From Aradus depressus (lineage: Eukaryota; Arthropoda; Insecta; Hemiptera; Aradidae): a DNA stretch of 64,000 bases. Below, in pieces: positions 43,161 to 53,332 of this stretch. The notes beneath the pieces were generated by a model. The model was given only the letters and a program-made list of their open reading frames with translations. It was not told where the DNA came from and searched no databases. The DNA lies in NCBI GenBank assembly GCA_963662175.1, contig OY759224.1:18981489-19045488 (forward strand), read 5' to 3'. Each line of letters opens with the position of its first letter. The first letter of the stretch is position 1. Made by a program: the position numbers and the translations under genes.

Positions 43161-43824
43161 TAATTTAACATTATTATTTTTCATTATTTGTTTAATTTTA
43201 TTAATTATTTATCAAATTATTATTTATGTAGTGTTATTTAAAGGTTTTAACAATCCCTTCCCCAATGGACACCCCTGTCGGTTTCCAATGGTCCGTTGAC
43301 ACTGAGATATTTGTCAAAGATCTTTCATAGTTTAATACCGACCTAAGCCTGGATTACTGTAAGTCATTGGATGTATTTTTTAAAACCTATTGAATTTTAT
43401 CCACATCATTGTGTGGTCTGTGGTTTCATCTTTGTAACGTTACAGAAGGCTTGTCGGATATTATTCCAATCTTTTTTACATTCGATCATTGTTCTCTTAC
43501 AGAAATTAATCTTCTAAAATATCTTTAATTGTATCTAATCACTTTTTACCAACTGGTAAATGATCACTGTGTTCAATTATTATAACTGTTAAGAAATAAT
43601 AATAATGAAATTATTTTGTACATTTTTTCTTTCGTGTTTCGATAGTCCATTTTTTGTGTATAGAGACTTAGTGGTTTCGGGATAAATCTAGAAATTTGGT
43701 GTGGATTTCTTGTAATTGTTAGCCTTTTAATTATTTCAGGTTCAAGTCTTGGAAGACACTGTTACTTCAAAGAGGTATTTCTTACAACAGGTTCTCTAGG
43801 AAACGGGAAAATTGGGAATTATCA

Positions 43825-44070
43825 GGAAATTCTGAAGGTGAATCACCGGCTAAAACTCAATGTTTGATTTACATAATGGCTTTCGAATTCTCATAAGAAA
43901 TTTTATATCGATACATTCATAACATCGGCAGTTATTAAGATATTATTTATTTATATTGGCCAATTTGAATGAAAATTGATGGGTGTCTTCTTTAGAGGGT
44001 TCTGGATACATATATAATATATCGTGTTGATACATTCTTTCTATCGGGAGTCCTTATGTTCACAGATATA
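43825..44070 (-). repeat. ACTTCCCC family repeat, fragment
   Basis: Minus-strand match: CTCCCGATAGAAAGAATGTA and ACATCGGCAGTTATTAAG in the plus reading. Confidence 0.6.
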
Positions 44071-44844
44071 CAAAAAGATTTTTTTTTTTTTTTTCTTGAA
44101 ATGAGGAAGCCTCATAAATATTTAGTTTAAATTCTAAATTCTTGGGGGGGGGGGCTATAAATGTTGTCATACTAATCCTATCTCAAATCTGAGGACTTTA
44201 AGCGATTGAAAATTTTATAAGTAACAATTTTGGTAAAAATTAATGTTTCGAAAGCACTAAACGTTTACGGGTAAATCAAGGAAACGTCTAAAAATATGTG
44301 TTTCAAAACTACATTTCAAAATGCTTTTCGGCATGTATCTCGCAAACCGGACGACCTGTGAAAAATGTTATTTCATATAAATTATGTATTTTAGTATTCT
44401 CTACAACTATTACTTGAAAATATTTTTGATTAGGTCATAAACATAAGCTGTATCTTGTAAGTAGTTAGGTCCCGGGGGAAAGTGGTCTCAATTTTCTAAT
44501 CAGACCTAAGTTAGAACATGTGACCCCTTCATTCCAAATTTCAGTTCATAGCTACAATCGTTATTGTGGTAGAGAGCTCACAACTTCGCAATCACATACA
44601 TACACACAGACATGCGCACAGAAAGACATCATCGCAAAAATGGTCAAAACGTATTCAGGGGGCCTTGAAACCTGAAAATCAGTTCAAACCTTGATCTCGG
44701 ATTTTCGCACGATTACAATAGGTACTTCCTTAAACTGTAAGTATAAAAAAGTAAAAATTTTACTCTGTGATAATTATAAAAATAAATGTTTCATAAAATA
44801 AATATAAAAATAACAATTTAATTAATTAATTAGTAATAAATAAA
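44071..44844. other. Low-information repeat-like DNA
   Basis: Contains a stretch (about 44500-44740) with CACATACATACACACAGACA and TTTTCGCACGATTACAATAG words typical of dispersed insect repeats. No gene seen. Confidence 0.4.
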
Positions 44845-45480
44845 CAAATATTAAATATTACCACATTTCCTATAGAAATTGTTGCTGGTCTTCTACTAAA
44901 TTTTGATTTCTACAATAAAAATATTGAAAGTTCAAGATGTGCAATTTTTAGGAAAGTGCTCGTATTTAAAAAAAATTCAATTAATAATTATTTCATTTGG
45001 ATTTCTTCTAATTTAATAATGAGATGCCATCTTGATTTTCTAAATTTGCAAAAATGTTAAATCTAATCCAAAGGTATAAATTATCATATTGGGTTCACAG
45101 GGAAAATGAATAGCATAGAATAAGAGAACAAATATTGTTTTTTTTTTTACTTAACCTACATTATGAATTTAATAACTAATATTAGAAAATTAAATTATTA
45201 ACAATAAAAATCTTACGAACTACTACTTTAGTATTTTTTCTTTTTTATTGTTGTTTTTGTGGCTACTCTTAAATTCAATCTTACATTGGGTATATAGGTG
45301 TGTATATATATACTAACTATATATATATAATACTAACTATATATAAATAAATAGAAAGTACCTTTCTGCATCTAAGTACTTCCACTGTTATATTTTCCAC
45401 TCCTACTTGGTTCACTTCTCTCACTCAGACTCCTTAACCCTAAAACTTCTGTCTAGACTGTCTCTCTCTATTAGAACAGG
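44845..45480 (+). repeat. R600 copy 3
   Basis: TTACCACATTTCCTATAGAA onward. It shares the GGGAAAATGAATAGCATAGA block and the GTACCTT..CTTAA block. Confidence 0.65.
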
Positions 45481-45537
45481 TGTTCGTCGGCATTAATTCT
45501 CCATTCATTGGTTGTTCACATTTCGTTTTTAAACAAA

Positions 45538-45642
45538 ATGCGACTAGTCCATCTTTGTATATTTATTGTTTACATCACAACACAGACATCATTCTGTCAG
45601 AAAGTTACTAAATTAAGTAACAGAAAACGCTGCGGTTATTGA
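45538..45642 (+). CDS. Candidate short secreted peptide (34 aa)
   Basis: ATG followed by a clear hydrophobic signal-like segment (MRLVHLCIFIVYITTQTSFC), then QKVTKLSNRKRCGY and TGA. It lies just beyond the end of an interspersed repeat. It may be a real short peptide, a first exon, or chance; no homolog recognised. Confidence 0.2.
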   Translation: MRLVHLCIFIVYITTQTSFCQKVTKLSNRKRCGY

Positions 45643-45840
45643 TCCGCGAACGACTGTTCTGTGAGAGTTGAATAGAAAGGTTGCTTTTATTCTAACCGCT
45701 CCAGTCAATACGAATAATACGATCAGCGTTAATAGCAGTGATGTTGGGGAGTGGCAGTGTTAGACTTTTGTCAAGCTAATTCTCCAATGTGGTGACATCG
45801 GATGGGGGGAGGGTTCCATGCTTCCCAGCTGTCCATGTTG

Positions 45841-46056
45841 TCAATAAGTAATTGTGGTCTGAGCCAGCCACTCAACATCTCCATTATCTATAGTTGTGGT
45901 AGTGGGTGATGAAACTCCCTCACATAGGGTCACTTGACGCACGTTCTCTGTCCTTTTGTCCTCATCAACTCGGCTGAAGTCTTGGAGATACGCGGCAGAC
46001 GGCATGACACCCCCCAATCCCCCCCTATTTCCTGCCTCAACAGAGAAGGGTTCCAA
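45841..46056 (-). CDS. Hypothetical minus-strand exon
   Basis: The region is GC-richer than its surroundings. The open frame begins at a non-ATG codon; the first ATG inside gives about 54 residues starting MPSAAYLQDFSRVDEDKR, then Ser/Thr-rich to TGA at 45841. About 150 bp downstream on the minus strand there is AATAAA (near 45695), as expected of a 3' UTR. It could be the terminal exon of an unseen gene or a retrocopy. No family recognised. Confidence 0.3.
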   Translation of the reverse strand: MEPFSVEAGNRGGLGGVMPSAAYLQDFSRVDEDKRTENVRQVTLCEGVSSPTTTTIDNGDVEWLAQTTITY

Positions 46057-46365
46057 TCCTCAAAATGTCACTCACATACTCTTCACATCAACACAAAGTA
46101 ATCCCTAACTTTATTTATCTAATATACTGTCAATGCTGAAATCCAGACAAAACAGCGATGGATGAGCAGATACAGGGTTTATTTAGGATCTGTAGACCAC
46201 TAGGCTGAACCTGCGGTGCGGGCACTTGAAAATTAACCTGCAAAAATCGCATTTTAGAGATATTTTCTATCTAAAAACTTAAGAAGAAACATTTGAAGTG
46301 TATTATTAAATTGTATTTCATAAGCTTCTCTGGGATATTGAAATGTTAATTTTTTCCGGCATTTC

Positions 46366-46505
46366 TTCCAGAGGTGTCTTCTTATTTTCTTTTTTGACAA
46401 TATTTCGGGACACTTTCACGTCCCTTCGTTCATAGTGACCAGAAGAAGGGACATGAAAGTGTCCCGAAATATTGTCAAAAAAAGAAGTCTCCTGTGGAAG
46501 AAATC
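46366..46505 (+). ncRNA. Inverted pair of hammerhead-like tails forming a long hairpin
   Basis: Right arm: UGAC/GUCA stem I, CAGAAGA core (one change from CUGANGA), GGGACA/UGUCCC stem II, GAAA, AUAU, U (46436-46477). The left arm is its near reverse complement, so about 130 bp folds on itself. Confidence 0.5.
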
Positions 46506-46601
46506 TACATTAAATTGTAAAAAATTTTCTACTATACATTATTTAGAAGATAATGAATTGATGAGATAATAAAAATGGAAAAAACAGAAAATCATTAAGA
46601 G

Positions 46602-46772
46602 GTTAGGTTAGGTTTTATGACTCATGCCCGGGCTTTGACTACGAGGTCATATCGCCTACTACCAGAGTGCTCTTTCGTCTCTCTGGTGGAAATGAGCCCG
46701 ACTCTAATGTGGGAGTCCTAAATTTTGCCTACCCTAAATTTTTATTCACCTAGGGTAGGGGTCTTTGGGGAG
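46602..46772 (-). repeat. SINE-1 5'-truncated copy with TTAGG tail
   Basis: GAGGTTAGGTTAGGTTTTAT (tail, plus-strand reading) to GTCTTTGGGG; no tRNA head. Confidence 0.8.
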
Positions 46773-47040
46773 TGATATTTACATAGATCCTTGGTATAAG
46801 AATGTCCACTTTTTGCAACCTCATAGCTCAAAAGTTCTCTACAAATTTTACGAAAACCTATGAATAGAAGAATATTATACTATTCTAAGGGTAAGTGGGC
46901 CTATGTATCCTGGATTGCTTACACTTCTTGGCCTCGTGGACTCTTAACAGATAAGACCCTAGCGGTGCTGCTCTCTTGCGGCTCAACGTAGAATCATTGT
47001 CGAGATCCTCCTTTAGAACGTTGGTCACGGTGATGTGGGG

Positions 47041-47346
47041 GTTGGGTTTTACGACTCATGCCCGGGCTTTAACTACGAGGTCATATCGCCTACTACCAGA
47101 GCGCTCTTTTGTCACTCTGGTGGACATGAGCCCGACTCTATTGTGGGAGTCCTAAATTTTGCCTACCCTAAATTTTCTAGTGCACAGGGGTCTTTAACGA
47201 GTACCTGACATCGTACAGGCTCGGGACCATCGCTTAACGTCCTATCCGAAGAACGGCGTACTTACCTCCCAGATAAAATAAACTAAGGTATAACGATCTT
47301 GAGCTCAGAAGGAAAGCAAGCATACCGCTGAGCTACCGGCGCCCTC
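47041..47346 (-). repeat. SINE-1 near full-length copy
   Basis: Tail GTTGGGTTTTACGACTCATG to CTACCGGCGCCCTCTT. The B-box region is deleted. Confidence 0.8.
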
Positions 47347-47412
47347 TTAGATATAGTACATAAATAATAAAAAAATAATGATTAATACGTAGATTCGACA
47401 GACCGTAAATGA

Positions 47413-47482
47413 GGATATCTATGGCTCATGTCTACCAGAGTGATGAAATAGTTGTCTGGTAGTTGGCGATATGACATCATAG
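47413..47482 (+). repeat. SINE-1 3' fragment
   Basis: GGCTCATGTCTACCAGAGTG through TTGGCGATATGACATCATAG. Confidence 0.55.
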
Positions 47483-47889
47483 AATCCCAATAACTTATCT
47501 ATAACCGATAGTCTCTTCACATACCAATTCCTGATGAGTCCAGTGCTACTCTCCCCAGCAAATCTTCAACTGTCCCAAAACAAATGGCTTAGAATGGTCG
47601 ATACATAAGATATATTAACTATGTTTCTAATTAGGATGAGTACCACAAATGTACTTAAGGAGAGGTGGGTACCTTGTTGTACCTTCTCCAGGGGGACCAC
47701 CCTTTCTCCAGGGCTGTAAATAACAGACTTGAGAAAGGGATTTGTGTCAAACAAACTAATTTTATGATCACTTCAACTGTGGTTTTGACAAGCGGGCCAA
47801 TGACAATTCTCCAACTCTCCAGACAAATAGACAGCAGCTCATTCTACTTCCCCAGATATACCCAGTATATCTGTGTGTCTGAACAATAG

Positions 47890-48120
47890 AACATGAAATT
47901 GCATAAGGACGAAACTTATTAATTTTCAGCGGAATCGACAAAAAGAAAGGGAGGGCTCACCTCTAAAACCCTAATAACTGCCGATGTAATCAATGAATTG
48001 ACATAAAATTTCATAATTGAAGTCAAAAAACAATGAGAACATAGCCTGTAAAATTTCAGCGATATCGGCCGAAGGGCCTCTTCCCTCACTCCAAAAACCC
48101 TAATAACTCCCGAAGTTATT
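47890..48120 (+). repeat. ACTTCCCC family repeat, middle units
   Basis: GGACGAAACTTATTAATTTT, CTAATAACTGCCGATGTAAT and GATATCGGCCGAAGGG words. Confidence 0.65.
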
Positions 48121-48364
48121 TTTTTTATTTATTTATTTCATCTCTTTTATTTCATTGATTTAGTACATATTCTATATATTTATTTTTGTATATGTTTGCT
48201 ATTATTTTGTATTATTCATTTCTTTTTTGCTTCTTATGTTCTAAATATTTTGTATTACTTATTGTTGTATCATGTCTTCTTATAGTCATCACTTCTGCTT
48301 ATTGCTATTGTTTTTGTACAGATTGTAGAATAAATAAAAATAAATAAAAAATAATTGAAAATAG

Positions 48365-49215
48365 AAAATAGATAGAATGAATGTACCGATACAATCATAT
48401 ACATATATAAAGCTGAAAATGCCTGTGCGTTGTACCGCTATAACTCACGAACGGCTTAATGGATTTGATTAATTTTTTTAAAAAATTTGTTCGTCATCGT
48501 CTGTGGAAGGTTATAGGCGTATTAGTACCTCAATATCTGGTCCATCCCAGCATCCACCCACGCAATCTTTGTAACTCAAAAACCACTGCAATGATTAATG
48601 AGGAATCTTTTTGAATAGATAAGTTTTATCTACCGGAAGGTTAAGGTCTATTTTTTAATCAACCCCTGGTCCATCCCAGCATCCACTCACGCAATCTTTG
48701 TCACTCGAAAACCATTGCAACGATTAATGAGAAATCTTTTTGAATAAATTAGTTTTAGCTCTAAAGCTAGCGTTACTACAGTTGAAGGACTATAAGCCTT
48801 ATTTCGTATGAATAATTGAAAATTATTACATCATGAATGTACTGTCGAGGAACTGAATAGCCTTATAGGAGATATTGGGGGAAAAGTCAAAGTTCCCCGG
48901 GCAACGCCGGGTATTACTGCTAGTTATATATATGCATCCAGAACTCTCTAAGAACGACTCCTATTGATTTTTAGTCAAATCGGCCCAAGGGAAGGGGAAG
49001 ATATAACCTATAAGATATAGGAGGCTTAACATAAAAACCCCAATAATAAATTTATTTCCGTTAAACCATAACATGGCAATAGGATACGTCATAAGAATGT
49101 ATACATTAAGATAGCTTATAAATTAGATACATAAACAGATATTAACTTTTAGAGCCTAATAACTATTTATTAACACAAAATTTAGCATGAGGATTCCTAA
49201 GCTGTTATTTCTTAC
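48365..49215 (+). repeat. ACTTCCCC family repeat split by a Helitron
   Basis: GATAGAATGAATGTACCGAT before 48395 continues at 48924 with TATGCATCCAGAACTCTCTA, the normal order in intact copies. Confidence 0.72.
48395..48923 (+). mobile_element. Non-autonomous Helitron
   Basis: Begins TCATATACATATATAAAG after an A and ends CCCGGGCAACGCCGGG (hairpin), then TATTACTGCTAG before a T. This is the TC..hairpin..CTAG structure of Helitrons inserted between A and T. It interrupts an ACTTCCCC-family repeat. Confidence 0.82.
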
Positions 49216-49478
49216 ATTAACATAACATTTAAAAATATATTTGAGTTGTCAAAAAACTAATAAAATAAAGAAAATTTAATATTAACTGGTTTGAAACAGT
49301 CAATAGATTGGCCTTCGATCTCCTCAAAATATATTTATATTATTTTTGATAACGTTTCACCATTATTCATTATTATCATTATCAAAAGATTATACTGTTC
49401 TCAAATCAAGAATATTCTACCTCAAATTCAATATTAAAATATAATGGTTATACATTTTTTTATTTGGTTATAAATGTT

Positions 49479-49782
49479 ACGAGGTCATATCGCCTACCAT
49501 CAGAGCGCTCTTTCGTCACTCTGGTGGACATGAGCCCGACTCTACTGTGGGAGTCCTAAATTTTGCCTACCCTAAATTTTTATTCACCTAGGACAGGGGT
49601 CTTTAACGAGTACCTGACATCGTACAGGCTCGGGACCATCGCATAACGTTCCATCCGAAGGACGGCGTGCTTAAGTTTATTTTACCTCCCAGATAAAAAT
49701 AACTAAGAGCCTCGGTCGGGTTTTGAACCCACGATCATGAGCTCAGAAGACAAGCACGCATACCACTGAGCTAACGGCGCCC
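49479..49782 (-). repeat. SINE-1 copy, target of the composite LTR element
   Basis: Body and tRNA head intact (GAGCTAACGGCGCC read on plus). The LTR composite's TCTAC target lies immediately after it. Confidence 0.82.
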
Positions 49783-49787
49783 TCTAC

Positions 49788-49937
49788 TGTTGGGACATTG
49801 ATGTTTATTAAAACATCTGTTATTATTATTATGTTGGACTTGTATATTATACATGCGTTATAAAATCAGTCTTAGTTTAGAAATGTAAAATAAAGTGAAA
49901 ATATGTTGTGCAATTTTGTCGTACTAATTTCTTAACA
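49788..49937 (+). repeat. 5' LTR of composite Gypsy-type element (150 bp)
   Basis: Starts TGTTGGGACATTG and ends TTAACA. Near-identical sequence recurs at 52243 and 53091. Contains AATAAAG near its end. It is followed directly by a TGGCGAACGAGG primer-binding-like site. Confidence 0.85.
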
Positions 49938-49938
49938 A

Positions 49939-52266
49939 TTGGCGAACGAGGAAAAGTTTAAAATGTTTTCCGGGAAATTGGAAACATTTAACAAAAATAC
50001 TGATGATATTGAGGAGTATTTAGAAATCGTAGAAAACATTTTTGTTGGGAACGATGCTCGGAAAGAAAAAATGGTTCCAATTCTGCTGGGAAGCATTGGG
50101 AAAGAAACTTATTCGTGGCTGCGGGCAGCATGTGAGCCTGTCAAACCTGCCAGTATGGACTACAGCACGTTGGTGAGGCTATTAATAAATCAGTTTCGTC
50201 CTAAAACTGTGGAAATTGCGGAGCGTTTCAGACTGCATCAGTGTAAGCAAGATGTAGGGGAGTCCGTTAATACCTTTTATTACAGACTCAAAAGTAAATC
50301 ACGTTATTGCAACTACGGGGACTATTTGGATGTGACACTGAGGGACCTTCTGGTAATAGGGTTAAATTCGGTGCACATTCAGTCCCGGCTGTTGACCGAA
50401 CCCGATTTAACCTTGCAGAAAGCTCTGGACATAGCCACGTCCTTAGAGTCCGCCTTGGAGGAAGCTTCGGTGTTGAAGAACAATGAGGTGAGTGGACTAC
50501 ATGCATTACGCAAAGGTACTCTAGATAAGAAAGGTAGCGGATATAAGGACAACCAAGCTAATTTAGTTTGTTATTGTTGCGGAAAAAAGGGACATATCAA
50601 GATGGATTGTCCATATAAAAATAGTAAATGCAGTAAGTGTGGACGTAAGGGACATCTTCGCAAAGTTTGTAGAGCCAAAATTAGAGTGAATGAGGTAAGT
50701 GAGGAGTCAAGTGACAGTGACCACACGGATAGTGAGGTGTGTTATCAAGAGGTAAACCGTGGCCGGCTGAATAAGATATCGCAAAGCAAGCCTATGTTGT
50801 TGCCAGTTACCATCAACGGGAAGCGTGTCGATATAGAGGTGGACACCGGGGCGACTTTGAGTGTGATGAGTGTAGGCGAGGCCAAGAAGCTGATGAAAGT
50901 AGACAGGCTGTCACTGAAGCCAACCTCGGTTACTTTAAGGACCTACACTGGGGAAACTATAGTACCAGAAGGCAAACTTAATGTAGATCTGGTCTATAAG
51001 GGGCTATCTTATAGTGGATATTTTTATGTTTGCCCACACAAGAGTAAAGCACTCTTAGGAAGGGACTTTATTCGTAAGCTCCCTATACAATGGAACGAAA
51101 TCAACACAATTGATTTCAGGGACTATTTAAGTATCAAGAAATTTTCAAAGGTTTTTGATGTTTCTTTGGGTATGGTTGTTGGCCTGAAAGAAAAACCATC
51201 GTTAAAAGAAGGAGCTGTGAAAACATGCGACGGGTGCCAGCTGGATCAAAGAGAGCCGGATAAAGTCACAGTTCATCCATGGGAGTGGCCGCAGGGACCG
51301 TGGCAGCGGCTACATATAGATTATTCTGGGCCGTTTATGGGAACATCATTCTTAGTGGTAATAGATGCCTACTCAAAGTGGCCAGAAGTTTTCAAGATGA
51401 GTTCCTCAAGCTCCGACTCCACGGTAAGTGTACTAAGGTCTCTTTTTGCAAGGTTCGGAATACCTGAACAAGTTGTCACGGACAACGGGCCACAGTTTGC
51501 AGGGGCCGAATTTGAACAATTCATGAGGAGAAATAATATCTTGCACCTCAAATCCGCTTCATATCATCCGGCGACGAACGGACAAGTGGAGCAATTTATG
51601 CGGACTCTTAAACGAAGCCTGCGGGCCATGAAGAACCAGGGAGGCACGTTGCAAAAGAAAATAGATATATTTTTGCTGAGCTATCGCGATGCCCCTCACA
51701 GTACTACCGGACAGGCTCCTAGCGAGTTGCTGATGGGGCGACTGGTTCGCACTCGGCTGGATACCATGCGGGAGAGTGTGAGGTCTAAAGTCGGTAAGAA
51801 GCAAGAGGCCATGGGACTAGCTGTGAAGAAAGAAACGGGATTCAAAGAAGGGGACACGGTATTGGTCCGGTCATACAACGACTCGGTCAAGTGGAAACGA
51901 GGAGTTGTAAAAAGGAAGTTGGGACAAAGACATTATGAAGTGGAGGTGGATGGTGCCATTTGGAAGAGGCACACTGACCAGCTCCAGTCGGATCGAGGCA
52001 GGGCTGACTCTCTGAGCAGACCTCCTGAGATGTTGATGGAGTCGAGCACTTCAAGGACTGGATCTCTGGGCCAGCCAACAGCTCAGGAAGACGTGGCTTC
52101 TGCAACCTGCAGAGAGGAGCGGGCTGAGGTGCCGCAAGCTACCAGGTGCAGTACCAGAGTCCGGCATCCGCCTAGCAGACTGACATACGTCAGGCCTGGA
52201 GTACAAATAGGACGGCTGTCATCAGCGCTGCTGGGGAAGAGTTGTTGGGACATTGATGTTTATTAA
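49939..52266 (+). CDS. gag-protease-integrase polyprotein lacking reverse transcriptase
   Basis: One uninterrupted frame of about 775 codons; the first true ATG is at 49963. In order: capsid-like gag (residues about 10-190); two CCHC zinc knuckles near 211-245 (CYCCGKKGHIKMDC and CSKCGRKGHLRKVC); aspartic protease with DTGAT near 302 and LLGRD; a short stub like the start of RT (KFSKVFDVSLGMV); then directly the integrase from its CDGC zinc-finger half, with HIDYSGPF, VTDNGPQF and NGQVE supplying the D,D,E triad; and a C-terminal SH3-like part (FKEGDTVLVRSYN). RT and RNase H, normally about 500-600 residues, and the two His of the integrase zinc finger are absent, but the frame stays open. 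The stop lies within the next LTR. It could not replicate alone. Confidence 0.88.
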   Translation: MANEEKFKMFSGKLETFNKNTDDIEEYLEIVENIFVGNDARKEKMVPILLGSIGKETYSWLRAACEPVKPASMDYSTLVRLLINQFRPKTVEIAERFRLHQCKQDVGESVNTFYYRLKSKSRYCNYGDYLDVTLRDLLVIGLNSVHIQSRLLTEPDLTLQKALDIATSLESALEEASVLKNNEVSGLHALRKGTLDKKGSGYKDNQANLVCYCCGKKGHIKMDCPYKNSKCSKCGRKGHLRKVCRAKIRVNEVSEESSDSDHTDSEVCYQEVNRGRLNKISQSKPMLLPVTINGKRVDIEVDTGATLSVMSVGEAKKLMKVDRLSLKPTSVTLRTYTGETIVPEGKLNVDLVYKGLSYSGYFYVCPHKSKALLGRDFIRKLPIQWNEINTIDFRDYLSIKKFSKVFDVSLGMVVGLKEKPSLKEGAVKTCDGCQLDQREPDKVTVHPWEWPQGPWQRLHIDYSGPFMGTSFLVVIDAYSKWPEVFKMSSSSSDSTVSVLRSLFARFGIPEQVVTDNGPQFAGAEFEQFMRRNNILHLKSASYHPATNGQVEQFMRTLKRSLRAMKNQGGTLQKKIDIFLLSYRDAPHSTTGQAPSELLMGRLVRTRLDTMRESVRSKVGKKQEAMGLAVKKETGFKEGDTVLVRSYNDSVKWKRGVVKRKLGQRHYEVEVDGAIWKRHTDQLQSDRGRADSLSRPPEMLMESSTSRTGSLGQPTAQEDVASATCREERAEVPQATRCSTRVRHPPSRLTYVRPGVQIGRLSSALLGKSCWDIDVY

Positions 52267-52367
52267 AACATCTGTTATTATTATTATGTTGGACTTGTAT
52301 ATTATACATGTGTTATAAAATCAGTCTTAGTTTAGAAATGTAAAATAAAGTGAAAATATGTTGTGCA
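52243..52367 (+). repeat. Internal truncated LTR of the composite
   Basis: Copies the first 125 bp of the 5' LTR, lacks its last 25 bp, and joins at a shared TGCA to integrase sequence (GGGGCCGAA...). Confidence 0.85.
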
Positions 52368-53096
52368 GGGGCCGAATTTGAACAATTCATGAGGAGAAAT
52401 AATATCTTGCACCTCAAATCCGCTCCATATCATCCGGCGACGAACGGACAAGTGGAGCGATTTATGCAGACTCTCAAACGAAGCCTGCGGGCCATGAAGA
52501 ACCAGGGAGGAACGTTGCAGAAGAAAATAGATATATTTTTGCTGAGCTATCGCGTTGCCCCTCACAGTACTACCGGACAGGCTCCTAGCGAGTTGCTGAT
52601 GGGGCGTCTGGTTCGCACTCGGCTGGATACCATGCGGGAGAGTGTGAGGTCTAAAGTCGGTAAGAAGCAAGAGGCCGTGGGATTAGCTGTGAAGAAAGAA
52701 GGGGGATTCGAAGAAGGAGAAGCGGTATTGGTCCGGTCATACAACGACCCGGCCAAGTGGAAACGAGGAGTTGTAAAGAGGAAGTTGGGCCAAAGACACT
52801 ATGAAGTGGAAGTGGATGGTGCCATTTGGAAGAGGCACACTGACCAGCTCCAGTCGGATCGAGGCAGGGCTGACTCTCTGAGCAGACCTCCTGAGGCGTT
52901 GATGGAGTCGAGCACTTCAAGGACTGGATGTCTGGGGCAGCCAACAGCTCAGGAAGACGTGGCTTCTGCAGCCTGCAGAGAGGAGCGGACCAGGTGCAGC
53001 ACCAGAGTCCGGCATCCTCCTAGCAGACTGACATACGTCAGGCCTGGGGTACAAATAGGCCGGCTGTCATCAGCGCTGCCGGGGAAGAGTTGCTAG
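52368..53096 (+). pseudogene. Second integrase C-terminal fragment
   Basis: Repeats codons from AGAEFEQFMRR to the end of the preceding polyprotein with scattered differences. It includes the catalytic-Glu region (NGQVERFM) but neither catalytic Asp. Several codons (AEVPQA region) are missing near the end. It has no start of its own and is a partial second copy. Confidence 0.85.
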
Positions 53097-53327
53097 GACA
53101 TTGATGTTTATTAAAACATCTGTTATTATTATGTTGGATTTGTTTATTGTACATATGTTAGAAAATCAGTCTTAGTTTAGAAATGTAAAATAAAGTGAAA
53201 ATATGTTGTGCAATTTTGTCGTACTAATTTCTTATATTATACATGTGTTATAAAATCAGTCTTAGTTTAGAAATGTAAAATAAAGTGAAAATATGTTGTG
53301 CAATTTTGTCGTACTAATTTCTTAACA
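53091..53327 (+). repeat. 3' LTR with internal partial tandem duplication
   Basis: Starts TGCTAGGACATTG. The last 92 bp (53236-53327) repeat the 3' two-thirds of the same LTR. Ends TTAACA before the target duplication TCTAC. Confidence 0.8.
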
Positions 53328-53332
53328 TCTAC

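Larger units (their letters stand above)
49783..53332 (+). mobile_element. Composite Ty3/Gypsy-type LTR element with three LTR-like segments
   Basis: Target duplication TCTAC at 49783-49787 and again at 53328-53332. Order: 5' LTR 49788-49937, gag-protease-integrase frame, truncated LTR 52243-52367, second integrase tail 52368-53090, 3' LTR 53091-53327 with an internal partial duplication. The single outer 5-bp duplication implies the whole composite inserted as one molecule. It landed right at the head of a tRNA-derived SINE (49479-49782). Confidence 0.85.

Noticed and set aside
50288..50506. Antisense frames across the Gypsy-type ORF (also 51369-52105 and 52332-52944)
   Set aside because: Mirror frames of the strong plus-strand polyprotein.
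49939..52266. Domesticated host gene derived from gag/integrase
   Set aside because: It still has LTRs, a primer-binding-like site and a fresh target duplication, so it is a mobile element copy rather than a host gene.
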